From Rattus norvegicus (Eukaryota > Chordata > Mammalia > Rodentia > Muridae), in NCBI RefSeq assembly GCF_036323735.1, contig NC_086024.1:128114053-128178052 (forward strand): DNA of 64,000 nt, in the 5' to 3' direction. Numbering within the stretch: position 1 is the first letter of the stretch; each line of letters starts with the position of its first letter. The position numbers and the translations under genes were made by a program. Below the pieces are notes generated by a model. The model searched no databases, was not told the DNA's origin, and worked only from the letters and a program-made list of their open reading frames with translations. This document shows positions 13,169-26,609 of this stretch, in pieces.

Positions 13169-13412
13169 ACACATACACACGCACACTTATATACACATGT
13201 GTACATACATGCACACACACTCTCACATATACACACATGTGTGTGCACACTTATATACACATGTGCACATGTATGCAATACACTCACACATGTACACATA
13301 CATATGTGCACATACATGCACACATTCATACACACATGTGTACATACATGCACAACACTCTCTCTCATACACACATTTTCTCTCTCTCTCTCAGACACAC
13401 ACACACACATAC
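13123..13412. repeat. CA-rich compound microsatellite with CT run
   Basis: Pure CA run at the start, then ATGTGTACATACATGCAC variants repeated, a CTCTCTCT run near 13379-13392, and CA again. Confidence 0.95.
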
Positions 13413-13654
13413 ACTATAGTAGTAGTTGTTGTTCCTTTGACAGCCGTGTGTCACCTACACCTCAGAAACATCACCTGACTTAAGTCTCTTGATCCTACAG
13501 GAGAGGTCCCGATTTGTTCCCATTTGTAGGGGTGAGAGCAAGCTAGTGGGGGCAAGTCAATGGCACAGCTCCCTACCACACACTACTGAAAATCAGACAA
13601 GACCACGGATACCAGACCTTAGTGAAGGCACATTACCCAGCTTGAAGAACACAG

Positions 13655-13805
13655 AGGGGTCAGAGAGATGGCTCAGTAGTTAGCGCTAGGTGATCATGCA
13701 GGGGACATTAGTTCAGTTCCTAGCACTAAGTCAGGTGACTTCCAGTTGCCTGTAACTCGAGCTCCAGGATATCGGGAGCTCTCTCCTGGCCTCTGTCAGC
13801 ACCAA
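13655..13805 (+). repeat. B3/B2-type SINE
   Basis: GGGGTCAGAGAGATGGCTCA head and TGTAACTCGAGCTCCAGGAT with CTCTCCTGGCCTC are the landmarks of B2/B3 elements. Confidence 0.7.
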
Positions 13806-13929
13806 GAACAGCAGAACTCTAGAAGGACAAAGTTTGCTCTGTTCATACTTTGGACCTCAGGTGTGACAACAAAGAGAAGTAAAATGTTCATCAAAGGGAG
13901 AAAGGGAGAAGTGAGTTCTTACAGACTCT

Positions 13930-14140
13930 CATGTAGCCCAGGATAGCCCCCAACTCATTATGTAGCCAAGGATGACCTTGAATTGCTGAACTTCCTGCCC
14001 CAGCCTCCCAAGGGCTGGGTTTTCGGCATTTGCTATCACACTTCACTCAAAACTCAACCTTTCCTTGATGGTAGTAGGGATTGAACTCGTGACCATGTCC
14101 ATTCTCTGGTCTCCCACTAAGCTATGCTGCCAGCCCTGTG
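13930..14140 (-). repeat. B1-related and B4-type SINE remnants, reverse strand
   Basis: TAGCCAAGGATGACCTTGAA and CCTCCCAAGGGCTGGGTTTT are a reversed B1 body; AGCTATGCTGCCAGCCCTG with GGATTGAACTCGTGACCATG is the reversed ID-like head. Confidence 0.6.
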
Positions 14141-17100
14141 GGAGGATACTTCCCATAGCACCTCCACAAGGAATTCTTCCACTTTAATTCAGCGTCATCT
14201 CAACCCTCTCCAACCACCTCAGTCTAAAATCCAAGTGACACTCAGCCCCTGACCAACCCAGTCCTGCCACCCGCTCTTTATTTTTCCTGACAGCTGGCCT
14301 CACAGGTCACCATAATCAACTGCTCCATCATTTCCCTCTGACAGGGACATTAACGGGAGCTCGGAGGTGAAGACTGTCTTTCACAGACAGGTTGATACTT
14401 CAGAGTCAGCCGTGTCCACCAACTCTAGGAATCCAGTTTCTGTGCTGCCCACGGTCCTGTATCCCACACTATGCTCCTGCAAGGAACCCATTGGGTGGGC
14501 CTTCCAAACAGAAAGGCTTGAAAGCAGGAGAGGGGGTGATAGGAAGAAGTGGGGTCTCAGAGGGAGTGAGGGGAGGGGATAAGACACAGGGAGTGAACAT
14601 GATTAAAACTATTATATGGGTGTATGAGATTCCCAAAGAATACATTTTTAAAAAACAATTTAAAGAACAGAAAACCAGTTACCAGGCATGAGCAAGTCAT
14701 TGTCCCAAGACTTCTAACCACACCCCACATCTACCCTTTACTAACCAGTTTCTGGGTGTTTCTAGAACTTTTAGCTCAGAACGGTCACCCCTTTCCTATG
14801 ACCCCTTACGGATTCATGTGTTTGTAGCCACCTCAAGTGAGAGCGCGCCATTCTGCAGAAATACTTCTGAACCAGTATGAGCGAAACTACTTTTTCTTGT
14901 CTTTCTGTAAGGACTGAATGGAATGCCACAGGATGCACCACCAGGCACCGAGATCCTTCTCTGAGACCGTTTACAGATGGAGGGCACCTCAGCCGGTTAT
15001 CTGTAATTTCCAAACCACTAAGGTTGTTTGGTACCCACAGTGGAGCAGGAGTTGTGTTATCTGTATGCTCAACTCCTCTCCCCTCCCATGAAAACTCACA
15101 GATCTCGTAACAGGAATAGCACTGGGTGTTTGATAGCTTGGTGCTGCCATACATCTGGTATACAGATGCTACTGCTTCTTCTAAAATCCCAATCCTGGTG
15201 AAGTGACCAGAGAACAGAAGCTGCCTCTACCTTTCTATGCCTCCCTTTCCTCCCAACCCACACCACATCCTGACCCTGCACTGCCTTGAGCTTCCTTAAT
15301 CAGTTCAGCTCTGGGCCTCAGCTCAGCCTTGCTATGGGGCAGTGTCTTGAGATGCTGCCATTATCCAGAGAATGGAGGATCTGGAGTTTTTAATATACAG
15401 CATCTCTTACTGGTCAAGGCTTTCTTTTCTGATTTGGAAACTGGATGTGGCTGGTTAGGGATTTTGTGTCGTTTCTAATATGGTAGCCAAATGGTACTTC
15501 TTTAGAGCAAGGACCCAGTCCCAGACTTGGGGACTGATAAATGTTAACCCATCTCTTAGAGAATAAAGGAGGGACACTGTCACCCTGGAAGATGGAGAAG
15601 AGAGCTGTATCCCTGGGTCTTGGGGCCGTAGTTCACTGGCCTCAGTTTCCACACTGAACCTGCCCCTATCCATTCTCCCTTCAAGACCAACCCAGCCCCG
15701 CTGTTTCGGTTCTGGCTGGAGGCCACCTCCACACTTTCAGCTCCAGACCTAACCTATGCCCTGCTCCTGGCCTGTGTTCAACTGTGACTTGGCGTCTCTA
15801 CTCAAGTGGTTCACGGGAGGCTCAGAGTTCACAAGAGACAATGAACTCGCCGTCTGCTCAATCCAGGAAGGGTGGTCCTTCCTGATGATCTACATGACCC
15901 AACAGTAAGCCATACACTTCCTCCTAAGGCTGGCTCAGCAGCCTCCCACCCGGCCTCCCATTTCCCCATGTCTCCCCTCCCTCTCTCTTCCTCACACAGC
16001 AGCCTAAAGTAGGTGCACTTCACCTCGGCTCCACATCCTCCAGAGGCTTCTTGCCAAAGATGGCTTGAATCCTAATCTATTCGTCATAGCTTTGCTAAAC
16101 CCTGCTTCCATTTAAGTCACGTCCCTTGTAGAGAAGAATCTAGAAACCTCCTGAACAGTTAACAGCACTCTCCATCGCTAGTATGAAGTGCGAGAACTTC
16201 CGAGGGGAAGATGGATGTGTTACGGGATGTGTGTTAGGAGGGGAGGGAGGGCTCTTGCTGACTAACGGCCCGAACCTCAGAAACGGTGCCATTAACTCCC
16301 ATAAGCCCTGGTGTGTCTCACACCCTCACTCCCACTACTCTTCCACAGAACGATGAACAGTTGGGTGGAAATGTCAGAGCTGGTTAATCCCACAGGGCTT
16401 AAGGCTGCAGAAAGGATCTTAGAGTTGAATAGGAAGATAAACTGCTTTGTTGCCACAAGGCCCAGAATGTTCTTGGAGATGAGATGAAAATCCTTTGTGT
16501 ATTTCTGACTGTGAAGGGATCCAGGTCCTGGCTTCAGGGAGGAAGGAAGGATTAGACTTCACTCAGTGATTTGCTGGTGTTTAAGGCCCCATGGGGAGTT
16601 ATCCTGTCTCCTGCTCTCCTCCATGCTGAGGGGTGGGCATTTAGGAGCAAAGGGCTCCATCGAGGTTGGAGCAGAAGCATGGAGGGAAAGGAATGAAAGG
16701 GAAGAATGTGGGGAGATTTTTTTTTAATATCTCGAGAATAGTGGAGGAATTCGGCAGGTCTTTGTGTCATTGGATCATGCCATGACTAAGCCAAGAACTG
16801 GAAAAAGACACTGAGCTTTATAGAGGTCTTTGCTCTCAGAAGAATATGGGATACATGTTATGGGGCCCCAGTTCCTTGTTCTGAGACAGCTAATGGCATA
16901 CTTCCTGTGTGTTTCCTATCACCACTGGATGGACTTCCTGTGGGCTCCCTTGGAGTGTCCTGCTGAAACCACAGCCTGATTCCACAGGTTCCATCCCTGT
17001 TCTGGCCCATTTTTCTTACTTGGTTCTGCTTCCTCGTGGGGACATATATACCTGAACCACCTTAGCTCAGCTCTGCCTCTAGAAGGAACCAGGCAGGATG

Positions 17101-19294
17101 ACTAATGAAAACATTAGCACACTGTGGGCCACATAGGACTGTGTGGGCCTAGAGTGAGACAGTGCCATGGACACAAAGCAGAACGGGAGGCCTGCCAAAT
17201 GACTTCCTGTCCTCTAGCCCAGCTAAAGTCAACGACCACAGCTGACCTGTGCAAAGCAACATATGATAAGCCCTGTGGGCTGTATTCATGGAGAGACAGA
17301 CCCACTACATACCTCTCTTCAGATCAGCGGAGCAACAGCCTCTCAGAGATGCTGAACTCTGCCTCTCTGGACCAGGTCTTGCCTATTTGTTTTGACAAGT
17401 GGTAGGGATGTGTGTGTGTAAATGGTTCATAAATCAATCCAGATTATCATACAGAACCATGCAACAATATGAAACCAAATCATCAAAAGACATAGTCAAG
17501 GCCTTCCCCCAGCAGACAACAAACTGGGAGTTTCCCCCTAAAAGCAAAGATTTGACTCTCTGTGGGGCACCCAGGTGAGGCAGTGAAATACGGTTGCCTG
17601 GAAGGGAGACTTGACGGGCAGGAGACTCACGTTTTTTGTGACAAATGGCACTTACCATAGCTCTGGCTGCTGCCCACTCTGTGCCAAGGGGCACTCACTC
17701 TCCAGCCCAAATGCCAGAAAATAGCCATCCCCACAGCTCCACACATCGGCAGAGAGCATTGGCCATTGTGGTGGAGAACCACTGTAGCAAAGTCAGCTCA
17801 AGGCTGAAGGAGGGAGATGCTGCTCCTGAGGCCAGGGGTTCAGGTGAACCCCTCTTCCTTGAATAAGGAGAGTATGAGGAAATAACTAATACTGGGGGCG
17901 CAGAGGGAAGGGAGCTCGGAGGGGAGGGCCTGGAAGGAATAGCAAGAATCCCACGGCCATGCACAGAAGGCCAGTAAGGCATTTCCAGCTGGTCAGCCTA
18001 GTATTCCCACTGCACACTTCCCAACACCAGGAGTGGGAGGTGTTCATGCAGAGAAGCATCCAGAAAGGACTCTGTCCTTTCTCTGTGCCTGGTAGACTCC
18101 AGCTTGGCCTACCACATGGCCAAGAGCTTCCCAAGCAGTCTAGCCCAAGACATGTGAGCCTTCACTGGGATCCAGGGGAGGGCACAGAGGCCACTACCAG
18201 CTCATCAGAACTGGCTCTGGTAAGCTCCAGCAAGGCCCTGGGGTCTAGCAGATTACATCTTGGCATGCAGCTTGGCCATATTTAGAGAGAAGAAAGGAGG
18301 GAAGTGTAAATCATGTCCCTAGAAACACGGCTGCCAACATCTCGGCACAATCTTAGAAAGAGGTGGTTGCCACAGTGAGGTCCCCAACACAGACACACAA
18401 ACCAGCAGGGGCTTGGCCTCCTTCCATCCTGGATGAGATGGATCGTCTCCATGCAGTACTTCGCCCATGATTCTCTCCAAACTTCTTCTGGGAACTGTCC
18501 CTTGGCTCCAAGTCTCCCAAGTCTAGCTCTAGTCTACCACCTGGACAGGATGACGACTTCTTAGCCAGCCCCATGTTTTCCCTATTCCAACCCCCTTTCC
18601 ACTCACCATCAAAGCCATCCCTTTAGGCCATCCTCACAGCCTTGAATCTCTTTAAGGGCTCTCCATTTGAAGAGGGCCTGGTTTGTGTGGTGAGATCCTG
18701 AATGGGTCGGTGCTAGCATTCCTGCCTCAGGACCCTAGGACATCTTCTGTGAGCCACTGTCTCCTGCAGCTTATAGTGCCCAGTGGCTTGGTCTGTGAGT
18801 TTCCTAAAACCTGTGGCTGTTCTGTTCCATGGTTTTGAATATGTCCTCCTCTGCCTGGTAGGTTCCCCCTGGACTTCCACAAGGTAGTTATCTCAGCAAG
18901 TAGCCTGCTCGGCGATGCTGCCTGCCCCTCGCGTGAAGCTAATCCCCTCCTCATGGTCTCCATTTTGGTCCTCCATTTCAGCCTTCTAGAATCCCACCTC
19001 CTACCACAGCATCTGGCCCACAGTAATTATCCAGTGGATGTTTATTGGGTGGAAAGAATAGGAGAGAGGACACTTTGAACATCTGTGATGGCCTTCCATG
19101 AAATGACCGGATTTTACTGTTATTTGGAACTTGGCCAAGAAAACTTAACGAACCAGACAATATGAGTTTTGCTTCTCTTCTCTCCATGCCTTGGAGCATC
19201 CTGAGCCTGAGCCCTCTCGCTGCTGTCTTTCCTCCTACCTTGCTATTGTTCTCCTTCCTGTCTTCTTTCGAATAAACCCCTGGCTATGATGCTT

Positions 19295-19560
19295 ACAGGC
19301 TGTGGTGGTTCATCTCCACTGTCAACCTGACAGGATTTGGAATCACCATGGAAACATGCCTCTGGGTGTGTCTAGAGAGGTGTTTCTAGAAGGGTCTGAA
19401 GAGATTAGACCCGCCCTAAATGGAGGCAGCACCATCCTATGGGCTGGGGGCCAGAACTTCACGAAAGATAAGCCAGGTACTGACACTTAAGTCTCTCTGC
19501 TTCTTGACAGATGCTTTACGGTCCTGACCTGCGTCCCTGCCATGTTGGGCTCTGTCCCCT
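19295..19560. repeat. Rodent interspersed repeat, family not assigned
   Basis: GGTGGTTCATCTCCACTGTC, GGATTTGGAATCACCATGGA and TGGGTGTGTCTAGAGAGGTG are known repeated words in rodent genomes; I cannot give a firm family. Confidence 0.5.
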
Positions 19561-20384
19561 CAAACTCCAAGTCCACGTAAGACCCTTTTCTTGTAGGACA
19601 TTTGGAGAGAAGAGTAACTGGCGCCCAGGCATTCTTGAAATCTCTTCTGTGTCTTCAGAAACTACTACCATCTGAGGTGACTTGGGACCCTGCCCTGGGC
19701 CAGGCAGCTCTGTAGATGCTGGTCCCTGGTCCCTAGGGATGCAGTTGGGGCCGATCCAGGCTGTGCCACCCGATCCTAGCATTTAACAGTGGTGCCAGAG
19801 TCTCAGCCTCACTTGGGGCCCCTGAGGTCCCCATCTAGCAGGAGTGGAAGCCACTCCCCCTCTTTTGACTGTGCCACCATCAGATCACACACAGGCTGTT
19901 AAGTTCAAGCTAGGAGAGAATTGGCCTGTTTTAGCAAGTGGCTCTGACTTACCTCCACTGTCTTGGACCACCATGACATCCCCTGTCATTGACTACAGCT
20001 GTTCTCTCTGCTCCCTGCCCTGCACCTGGCCTTCCTCAGAGTATGACCCATCAGCACCCGATTTGCTCAAAAGTACATACAACAGGTTCCTGTCTGGAAT
20101 CTGAACCTTGCTAGTGGCATTTGGTTCCAGGGCCATCTCCTCTCCCCTGGACCACTGCAACAGCTCCTGACTTGTCTCCCTGCATCTGCTCATCCTGCCC
20201 TCAGCAGAACAGTGAGAGGGTTCCCACTGGGAGTAGGTAAAACAGAGGTCCCCTTGGGCACCGTGTCCACACCCTCACAGTAGGCCCACGGACCACACTT
20301 TCTCTGTCTCTCTCTAGCCCTCAATTCTCACACTGCTTCAGACACTCAGGGACTTGGGCCACTGTTCAGCTACTCTGATGAATC

Positions 20385-20670
20385 TACAGCCTTCAGCTTT
20401 AGCCCTGGCTGCTCTCTCCATCTACGGTGCTCTCCCTAGACCCTCTCCAAGCCTTCCTTCTCTCAGACCCGGCCTGCCCTGCACAGCTCCCCCCCACACC
20501 ACAGCCCTGCTCTCCGTAGCACACCTGCCACAGTCTGGCTCAAAGGATTAGCACATTGATTACTTCTGGTGTTTATCCCCTGACAGAATGTCAGTTCTGC
20601 ATCCATTTTGTCCTAGAGCATATTCCAAGTTCTGAAGACATGTTTAATAAAATGTTCGAATGAGTAAAAG
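20385..20670 (+). repeat. L2-like LINE 3' end
   Basis: TTAGCCCTGGCTGCTCTCTC, a C-rich middle with GCCTTCCTTCTCTCAGACC, and a final AATGAGTAAA-type end match the ancient mammalian L2 3' region in order. Confidence 0.5.
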
Positions 20671-21945
20671 TTGGCTTGCCCCCAAATGTCCTCCCTCGGG
20701 CTCCTTGGGGCCAGCCTTAGGACCTTCCTTAGCATGTGTCTGTAACAATGTTGATTAGAACATCTGTGGGGGCCTTAAGTGGTCCTGACCACACACCTGC
20801 AGGCTCACCCATTGGCTTATGCTGTCCCCACTCTAGGCTGGTACATCTCCCCAAGGCCAAATACATCCTTCCCCATTTCCCATGCCCTCAGGGGCTCTTC
20901 CTCCTTCTTCTTGAAGTCCCTGGGTTCTGCAAGCTTCCATCACTGATTGACTTCCATGGATGACCCCTGAGTGGAAAGACCCACTTGTTTGGCCCCGAAT
21001 GTCTCCTCTTTCCTTGTTCCTCTCCACTCACAGTGCTCAGGATCTCTGACTTCGGATGCCTAAGATTGAATCATATGGCCGATATATGCTCATCTTGTGG
21101 CTGTTCTAACAAGAACTTCCACCCTCAACTCCCGTCTGCCTTCTGGCTCCTCTCCACATGCTAGGTGCATTCCTCAGACTCACCTCTCCACCCCCTCCCC
21201 CTGCTCCTAGTCCTCATAAACCTCAAGCCCTGCCTTCACCTCTCCTCCCTTCAGTCATCTCTGTGACTCTGGTCCCATTGTGAATGGCTCCCACAGCGTC
21301 CTTCCGAGCGAGCGACAGTGACAGTTGAGGCGTCTGCCTCGGCGTTAGACTCATGACTTCTTCAAGGCTCTGTGGCAAACCTGGAGTTAGACTTATGTTA
21401 CCTCCCTGCTCCTGTCCAAGAGGCATCTGATCACACTGGGAGTTCTCTCCCCCTACCATGGCAGTTCAGGAGGCTTTTCAACCCTTTTCCCAGCCCTTCC
21501 TGGTTGGGCTGCAGTCCTAAGCCCTGGCCAGCTACCTCCTCTCTGAGTTTTGCCTTCAGCCCCTGCCACCCAGCTTCTGTTTACTGCACTCCCTGTCCCA
21601 TCTCTGTTAGGGCACCCCCACCCTCTTCCATGGCCAGCCTTTATTTGAGACTTGTTTTCCCATCTCTGCCCATCTGGTGGCTCCTTCAGGTGACTTGCTC
21701 CAGTCAGGTGCCTTCCTTCTGGCTAACCCTGGAGACAGATGGGCACGCTGAGTAAGTAGCCTGTCCTTCCTTCATATGCAGCCTCCCTCTGATGTCACAG
21801 ACATCTCAAACTCTACCTGAGACAAAACATAACGCCATGAACCCCACTGTGGGGTCCTCAGCTACTTTCCACTGGGCATCCTCAGTCACAGTGTAGTACT
21901 GGGCATGCTCAAAGCTCTAGACATGTCTGCTACATAAAGGTTGTG

Positions 21946-21947
21946 GT

Positions 21948-21998
<51 letters not shown>

Positions 21999-22016
21999 GT
22001 GTGTGTGTGTATGTGA
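21946..22016. repeat. (GT)n microsatellite
   Basis: Nearly pure GT run with single-base interruptions. Confidence 0.97.
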
Positions 22017-22094
22017 TATGTGATCCATGAAGGTGTTGTATGTTCTTGTGGGTACAGTGCACACACATTTATGAGCACACATCACCACACCTTG

Positions 22095-22185
22095 TTTTGT
22101 TTTGTTTTTTTTAACGTGAGTTCTAGAGATAAAACTGGGATCCTTTGTCCTTTGCTGATGGAGCCATCTCCCTAGACATCTTGTT
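22095..22185 (-). repeat. B2/B3-derived SINE remnant, reverse strand
   Basis: GTGAGTTCTAGAGATAAAAC and GATGGAGCCATCTCCCTAGA are the reverse of the B2/B3 head. Confidence 0.45.
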
Positions 22186-24006
22186 CCATTTTTAAGTAGG
22201 AGAGAGAAATGTGGGTTCACAGTGGGACTCTGAAAGATACAGACCCAAGTGAGTCTGACTGGGGGCAAGGTCAGCCATGGTGGCCCTATTGGAAGAAGGT
22301 AATCATGTATGGAGGACGCTTCTGGGACCTGTTCCCTCTCCTCCCAGGGAAGTGACACTCCTGTTCACCAGCTGTGACTAGTTAATGTGACAACTAACTC
22401 TTCCATCCCATGCCACCAGTCAGTCCTCTGCCCTGAGCTCCAGGACCAGGTGTGGTACCCATCATGCCTGTCCTTCACCCTCCCCTCCCTGAAGGTGTCT
22501 CCTGGGATCATCACCTCCAAGTGGCCAATGCATGTGACTTCTTGTCCAGCATCTGCCTCTGGAGAAACCTAAATTAGACAGGGTTCCAAGAATGAGGGAA
22601 ACAAGATCTGACAAAACCCAAGTCACATGTTGGCTCCTTTCTCCTGGGCAGCCTCCCCATCTTCATCACTCAGACATGCATTTATGCAAGCACCGGGCAT
22701 GCACTAGCCATGTGTCAAGCCCAGTGCCATCACCGGGGACGAAGATGTACAAACCATCCCTGAACCTGGGAATAGGAACAGACACTTAGTAGGCTAAACT
22801 AGTGGCTCCATCCCAGACACAAGTGGGGCATCCTAGGTGAAATTTGTAATAACATTAATGAACTGACACACTGACAGATCCTCTCCCTTATTCCCCAATG
22901 ATGGATGCTATCCCGAGCACTGTCTTGGCTCTGCCAACTGCCAGTGAGTACAAATGAGGTCCTTGCAGCTGTGATGCATCAGCCGGTTCCAAATCACTGG
23001 TACTGGGCAGCAGAATGCAGGCCCTGGTAGTAGCCTGAAGTTTTGTAAGCAGACATGTTCTCGCTTTAAGCATGACACTTCACACATCTCCTCTCCCAAT
23101 TATCAATTGCTTTGGGGGAACCAAGTCATCACCAACCAAGTCCAACTCCAGCACCCCTTGCTTCACAGCACCCCATTGCTGCATCTCGGCCACCTGTGAA
23201 CCCCAGCTCACAGCTCCTTCCCAGCAAGCACTCTCCTTAAGCAAGGTATTTGAATCGATTGGTTTCTATGCTAATTGATTATTTCTCTTCTCACTCATTG
23301 GTTTCCAAGTTGCCTTCATTTATAACTTAAAGTAAGGATAAGGGGATAAAACCGAACCCAGACCAAAGCAGATAAAACAAGACTCGAGTCATTTGCATCC
23401 GAGAGCACGTGTTTTCCTTCACGCTTCCCGGCAGTGTGTAAAGAAGGAACTGGGCGTTTTTCATAGCCACGGGTGCTACAGATTCTGAGAGAAGTTTGCA
23501 ATGCCTGCTCTTGGTGCTAAGCTGGGAAAGCAGTGGGCTGGAGATTGAATATAAACAGGGTGCACCCTCAGTACCAGCACCTGATGTCTACTGTCTTTGG
23601 GAATGGTCCAGACTTGAGAGACCTGGGGTTTGAGAGACCAGGCACCTCATTGATGGATCACTTGGTCCTTCTGAGTATGTGCCAGGCTTGCTAGAAGAGA
23701 GGGACCAACATGTTTTGGTGATGTGACGAGTTCGCCTCTCAACCACTGGGGTGTCAGGGACAGGTGATACCCAAGAACTGCCACTTCAGATTCAAGGTCA
23801 CACCTCCTTCTCCCTCCAGACGGTACGCCACAGCAAACGCACCTGTGCCTTGGCACAGGTTTGATGCCTCACAGGCACTGCAGAGTGTGGTGTGGGAGCA
23901 TGGAGCATGGAATTCAGCAGATGTTTGATGAACAATCTGTAGGATGGCCTCAGGTCTCAAGGGCAAAAAAATCCATCTACACCCAGGAGTAACCTGGCAG
24001 AAATCT

Positions 24007-24031
24007 TAAGTCTGCCCCCCCCCCCCCCCCG
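24007..24031. repeat. Poly(C) tract
   Basis: A run of about 18 cytosines; length is likely polymorphic or assembly-sensitive. Confidence 0.9.
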
Positions 24032-24339
24032 TTGAGAACTGAACAAAAGAAACCAGTCTGCTAGCCTCAATGCAGATGATTCATCATGCCCCGGGACCCA
24101 GGAAGAAACAAAGGAGACGTAAGGGACAACCTGATTAAGGTGAAGGATCACGATGATCTGTGCTTGTCACTGCCCAGTGCCTGGACCTCGGTAGGAAAGC
24201 TCAAGGAGAAACAAAGGAAGACATAAGTCAAGTTCTTGAGCCCACTGATGGGCTGGACAATGCGGAATGATCCTGACCCAGGTGGTTATCTCAGAACCCT
24301 ATCTGGGTGCAACACCATGCCTGGAGTGCTCTGAGCTGA

Positions 24340-24600
24340 AGGTAGACTCAAATGTGAGAGTTGGTCCATTTTACAGATGGAGAAATGGGGTCTAAACCAG
24401 ATCACGCATTTGCTAAAGTAAGATTCATACCTTAAAAAATTCTACTTATGGAGAGTGGCTGCTCACTGGGGGGCAGAGTCAGGCTCCCAATTATGTTTTT
24501 AACTCCCATAACTACCTTCGGATGTAGAAAATGGGAACCCAGAGAGGGAGGGTGACCAAGATACTGCTAGAGTGACCCAGAGCCCACCTGGCTTCCAGGT
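24340..24600. repeat. MIR fragments
   Basis: CATTTTACAGATGGAGAAAT and a second segment with ACTCCCATAACTACCTTCGG then GAACCCAGAGAGGGAGGGTG are MIR core and flank words. Confidence 0.55.
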
Positions 24601-25477
24601 CCCACCTCGAAACACAGGAACATGGATCAGTGACGAGAGGAAAGCAGCACCTCCAGCAACAGAAAAAAGACCCAGGAATCTAGCAACGCTGAGCGTAGAC
24701 TAAAATGTGAGAGTTGGCCCACTTTACAGATGGAAGAATAGAGTCCGAACCTGGGAAGACCAACTCTGCATCAACACAGGGTAGGAAGCAAGATGCTTTC
24801 CCACTATCTGGTGCTTATTCCACATCCAGCCAAGGGCAAGGCCAGCGGCATCTATGGACCTCCGGGGGGGGGGGTGGCATCCCTCACAGAGGGCAAGGTG
24901 ATGGGGGATGAACTTATCTACTGTGCCCATCAGCTTTTCGACCCCAAGGGCAGGCAGACCATGCTCCGCTCACACTCACGATCCAGGAGGACTCCTGTTT
25001 GCCTGTGGTGAGAATCTTTGCCATTTGGAGATTCAGTGGAGCTAACCCTGTTAGCTGGGGAATTTGGAGCCTAAGATGAGAGCAACTGAAACACAGGAGG
25101 AAAGACGGGTTCGTGCTTCCCCTTGGCCCCACCTGATCTTCACCACCATCCTACTGTGAAATTACAAACCAGGAGAGTGCGAAGTAAGTGGCCTCCTCCA
25201 CCCAGAGACTGACCAGAGCTCAGTAGCATCCCTGAATCCTCCACCCAGAGACCTCTCTCCTCGACCAGGCACAGCAGCCCTGGGTCTTCTAGAATGTTCT
25301 CAAATCCAAGTTAGCTCAGCATAACTCACCTGCCCTAGCCCATCCTGCTACCATCACCACCATTGCTGGCTGGACACAATACCAGCCTTGTCCCTGAGCC
25401 CTGAGCTCTTCCCTTCTCCCTCACTCCCTTCCATGGGATCAGTCTCTGAAAAGTAGACATCTTACCCTGTAGCTTAC

Positions 25478-25682
25478 TGGTTCTCAACCTTCCTAATGCT
25501 GTGACCCTTTCACACACTGTGGTGACCCCAACCATAAAGTTGTTGCTACTTCATAACTGTAATATTGTTACTGTTATGAATTGTAATGCAAATGTCTGTG
25601 TTTTTATATGGTTTTAGGCAAACCCTTGAAAGGACCGTTCCACAGCACCCCCAGGGGTTGTGACCTACAGGTAGAGAACCTC
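25478..25682. mobile_element. URR1-like hAT (Charlie-type) non-autonomous DNA transposon
   Basis: The ends read ACTGGTTCTCAACCTTCC and AGGTAGAGAACC, imperfect terminal inverted repeats of the hAT-Charlie type. Inside are GTTGCTACTTCATAACTGTA and AGGGGTTGTGACC, hallmark words of the rodent URR1 family. No transposase is encoded. Confidence 0.8.
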
Positions 25683-25689
25683 AGCTCTC

Positions 25690-25935
25690 GAGGCTCCCTG
25701 CTTCTTCCAGATGCAGTCCAAGCTCCTTTCTGATGCTCTGTGTAGCCTGCTCCTGCCTCTTCATATCACCCCTTCCCCCATGACTATAAGGCCCCTCCTG
25801 TTTTCCAGAGCCAGCCGCCACAATGGCTTCTCTCACAGCCCAGGCATCACCCCACACAATGACCTTACACAGGCTGTTCCCTCCGGTAAGAATGTTTTTT
25901 CCTCCTATCTCCTCAGCTTCCTCCTCTCCTTTAGG
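25690..25935 (+). repeat. L2 LINE 3' region
   Basis: CAGTCCAAGCTCCTTTCTGA, GCCTGCTCCTGCCTCTTC, GGCTGTTCCCTCCGGTAAGA follow the L2 consensus order. It abuts the hAT relic. Confidence 0.65.
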
Positions 25936-26092
25936 GGGCTCTTAGCTAACATGTGATCTCAGGTCCACTAGTGTTGGTGACCATTCCGCATCCCTTCCGA
26001 GCATAGTCGTCCATACACTGTCTTCCATTTTCCTGTTCCAGGATGATTGCCGCAAAGGAAAATGAAAGATCAGAGAACATGGGCCCATAGCC

Positions 26093-26325
26093 AGCATGAC
26101 CACCCAACATACCACGGGATCACAGCCTGTAATTGTTATGCCAGCACTAGGGAGGCTGAGGCAGGAAAAGCATGGTTCAAGCCTAGCCTGGGCTATCAGA
26201 GAGTTCAAGGGCAGCCTGAGCCTATCTAAGAAAAGGGGGAGGGCTCAGGATGTAGCTGGATGAGGACATTTGTCTGACCTGTGCAAGGCCTGGGCTCTAT
26301 CATCAGCACTGTAAAAGTAAAAGTT
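26093..26325 (+). repeat. B1-like plus ID-like SINE sequence
   Basis: CACAGCCTGTAATTGTTATG, GGGAGGCTGAGGCAGGAAAA and AGCCTAGCCTGGGCTATC form a B1 body; GGATGTAGCTGGATGAGGAC and AAGGCCTGGGCTCTATCATC form an ID-like unit next to it. Confidence 0.65.
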
Positions 26326-26552
26326 GCACACACACATGTATACGTGTGCATGTGTACACCCCCCCACACACATGAACAGGTAAACACAGATGCTCATATG
26401 AGCAGGTAAGCACATATACACACATGCAAACACACACTCCTGTGAACAGGTAAAGGCACACAGGTTCATATTAACAGGTAAAAGCATGCACGCACACTCA
26501 CATGTGTACACACACATTCATATGAACAGGTAAAGGCGCATGTGTATGCACG

Positions 26553-26608
<56 letters not shown>
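26318..26608. repeat. CA-rich compound microsatellite with AACAGGTAAA units
   Basis: A GAACAGGTAAA-type motif recurs five times (near 26378, 26401, 26445, 26474, 26525) within CA-rich sequence, ending in a pure CA run. Confidence 0.93.
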
Positions 26609-26609
<1 letters not shown>

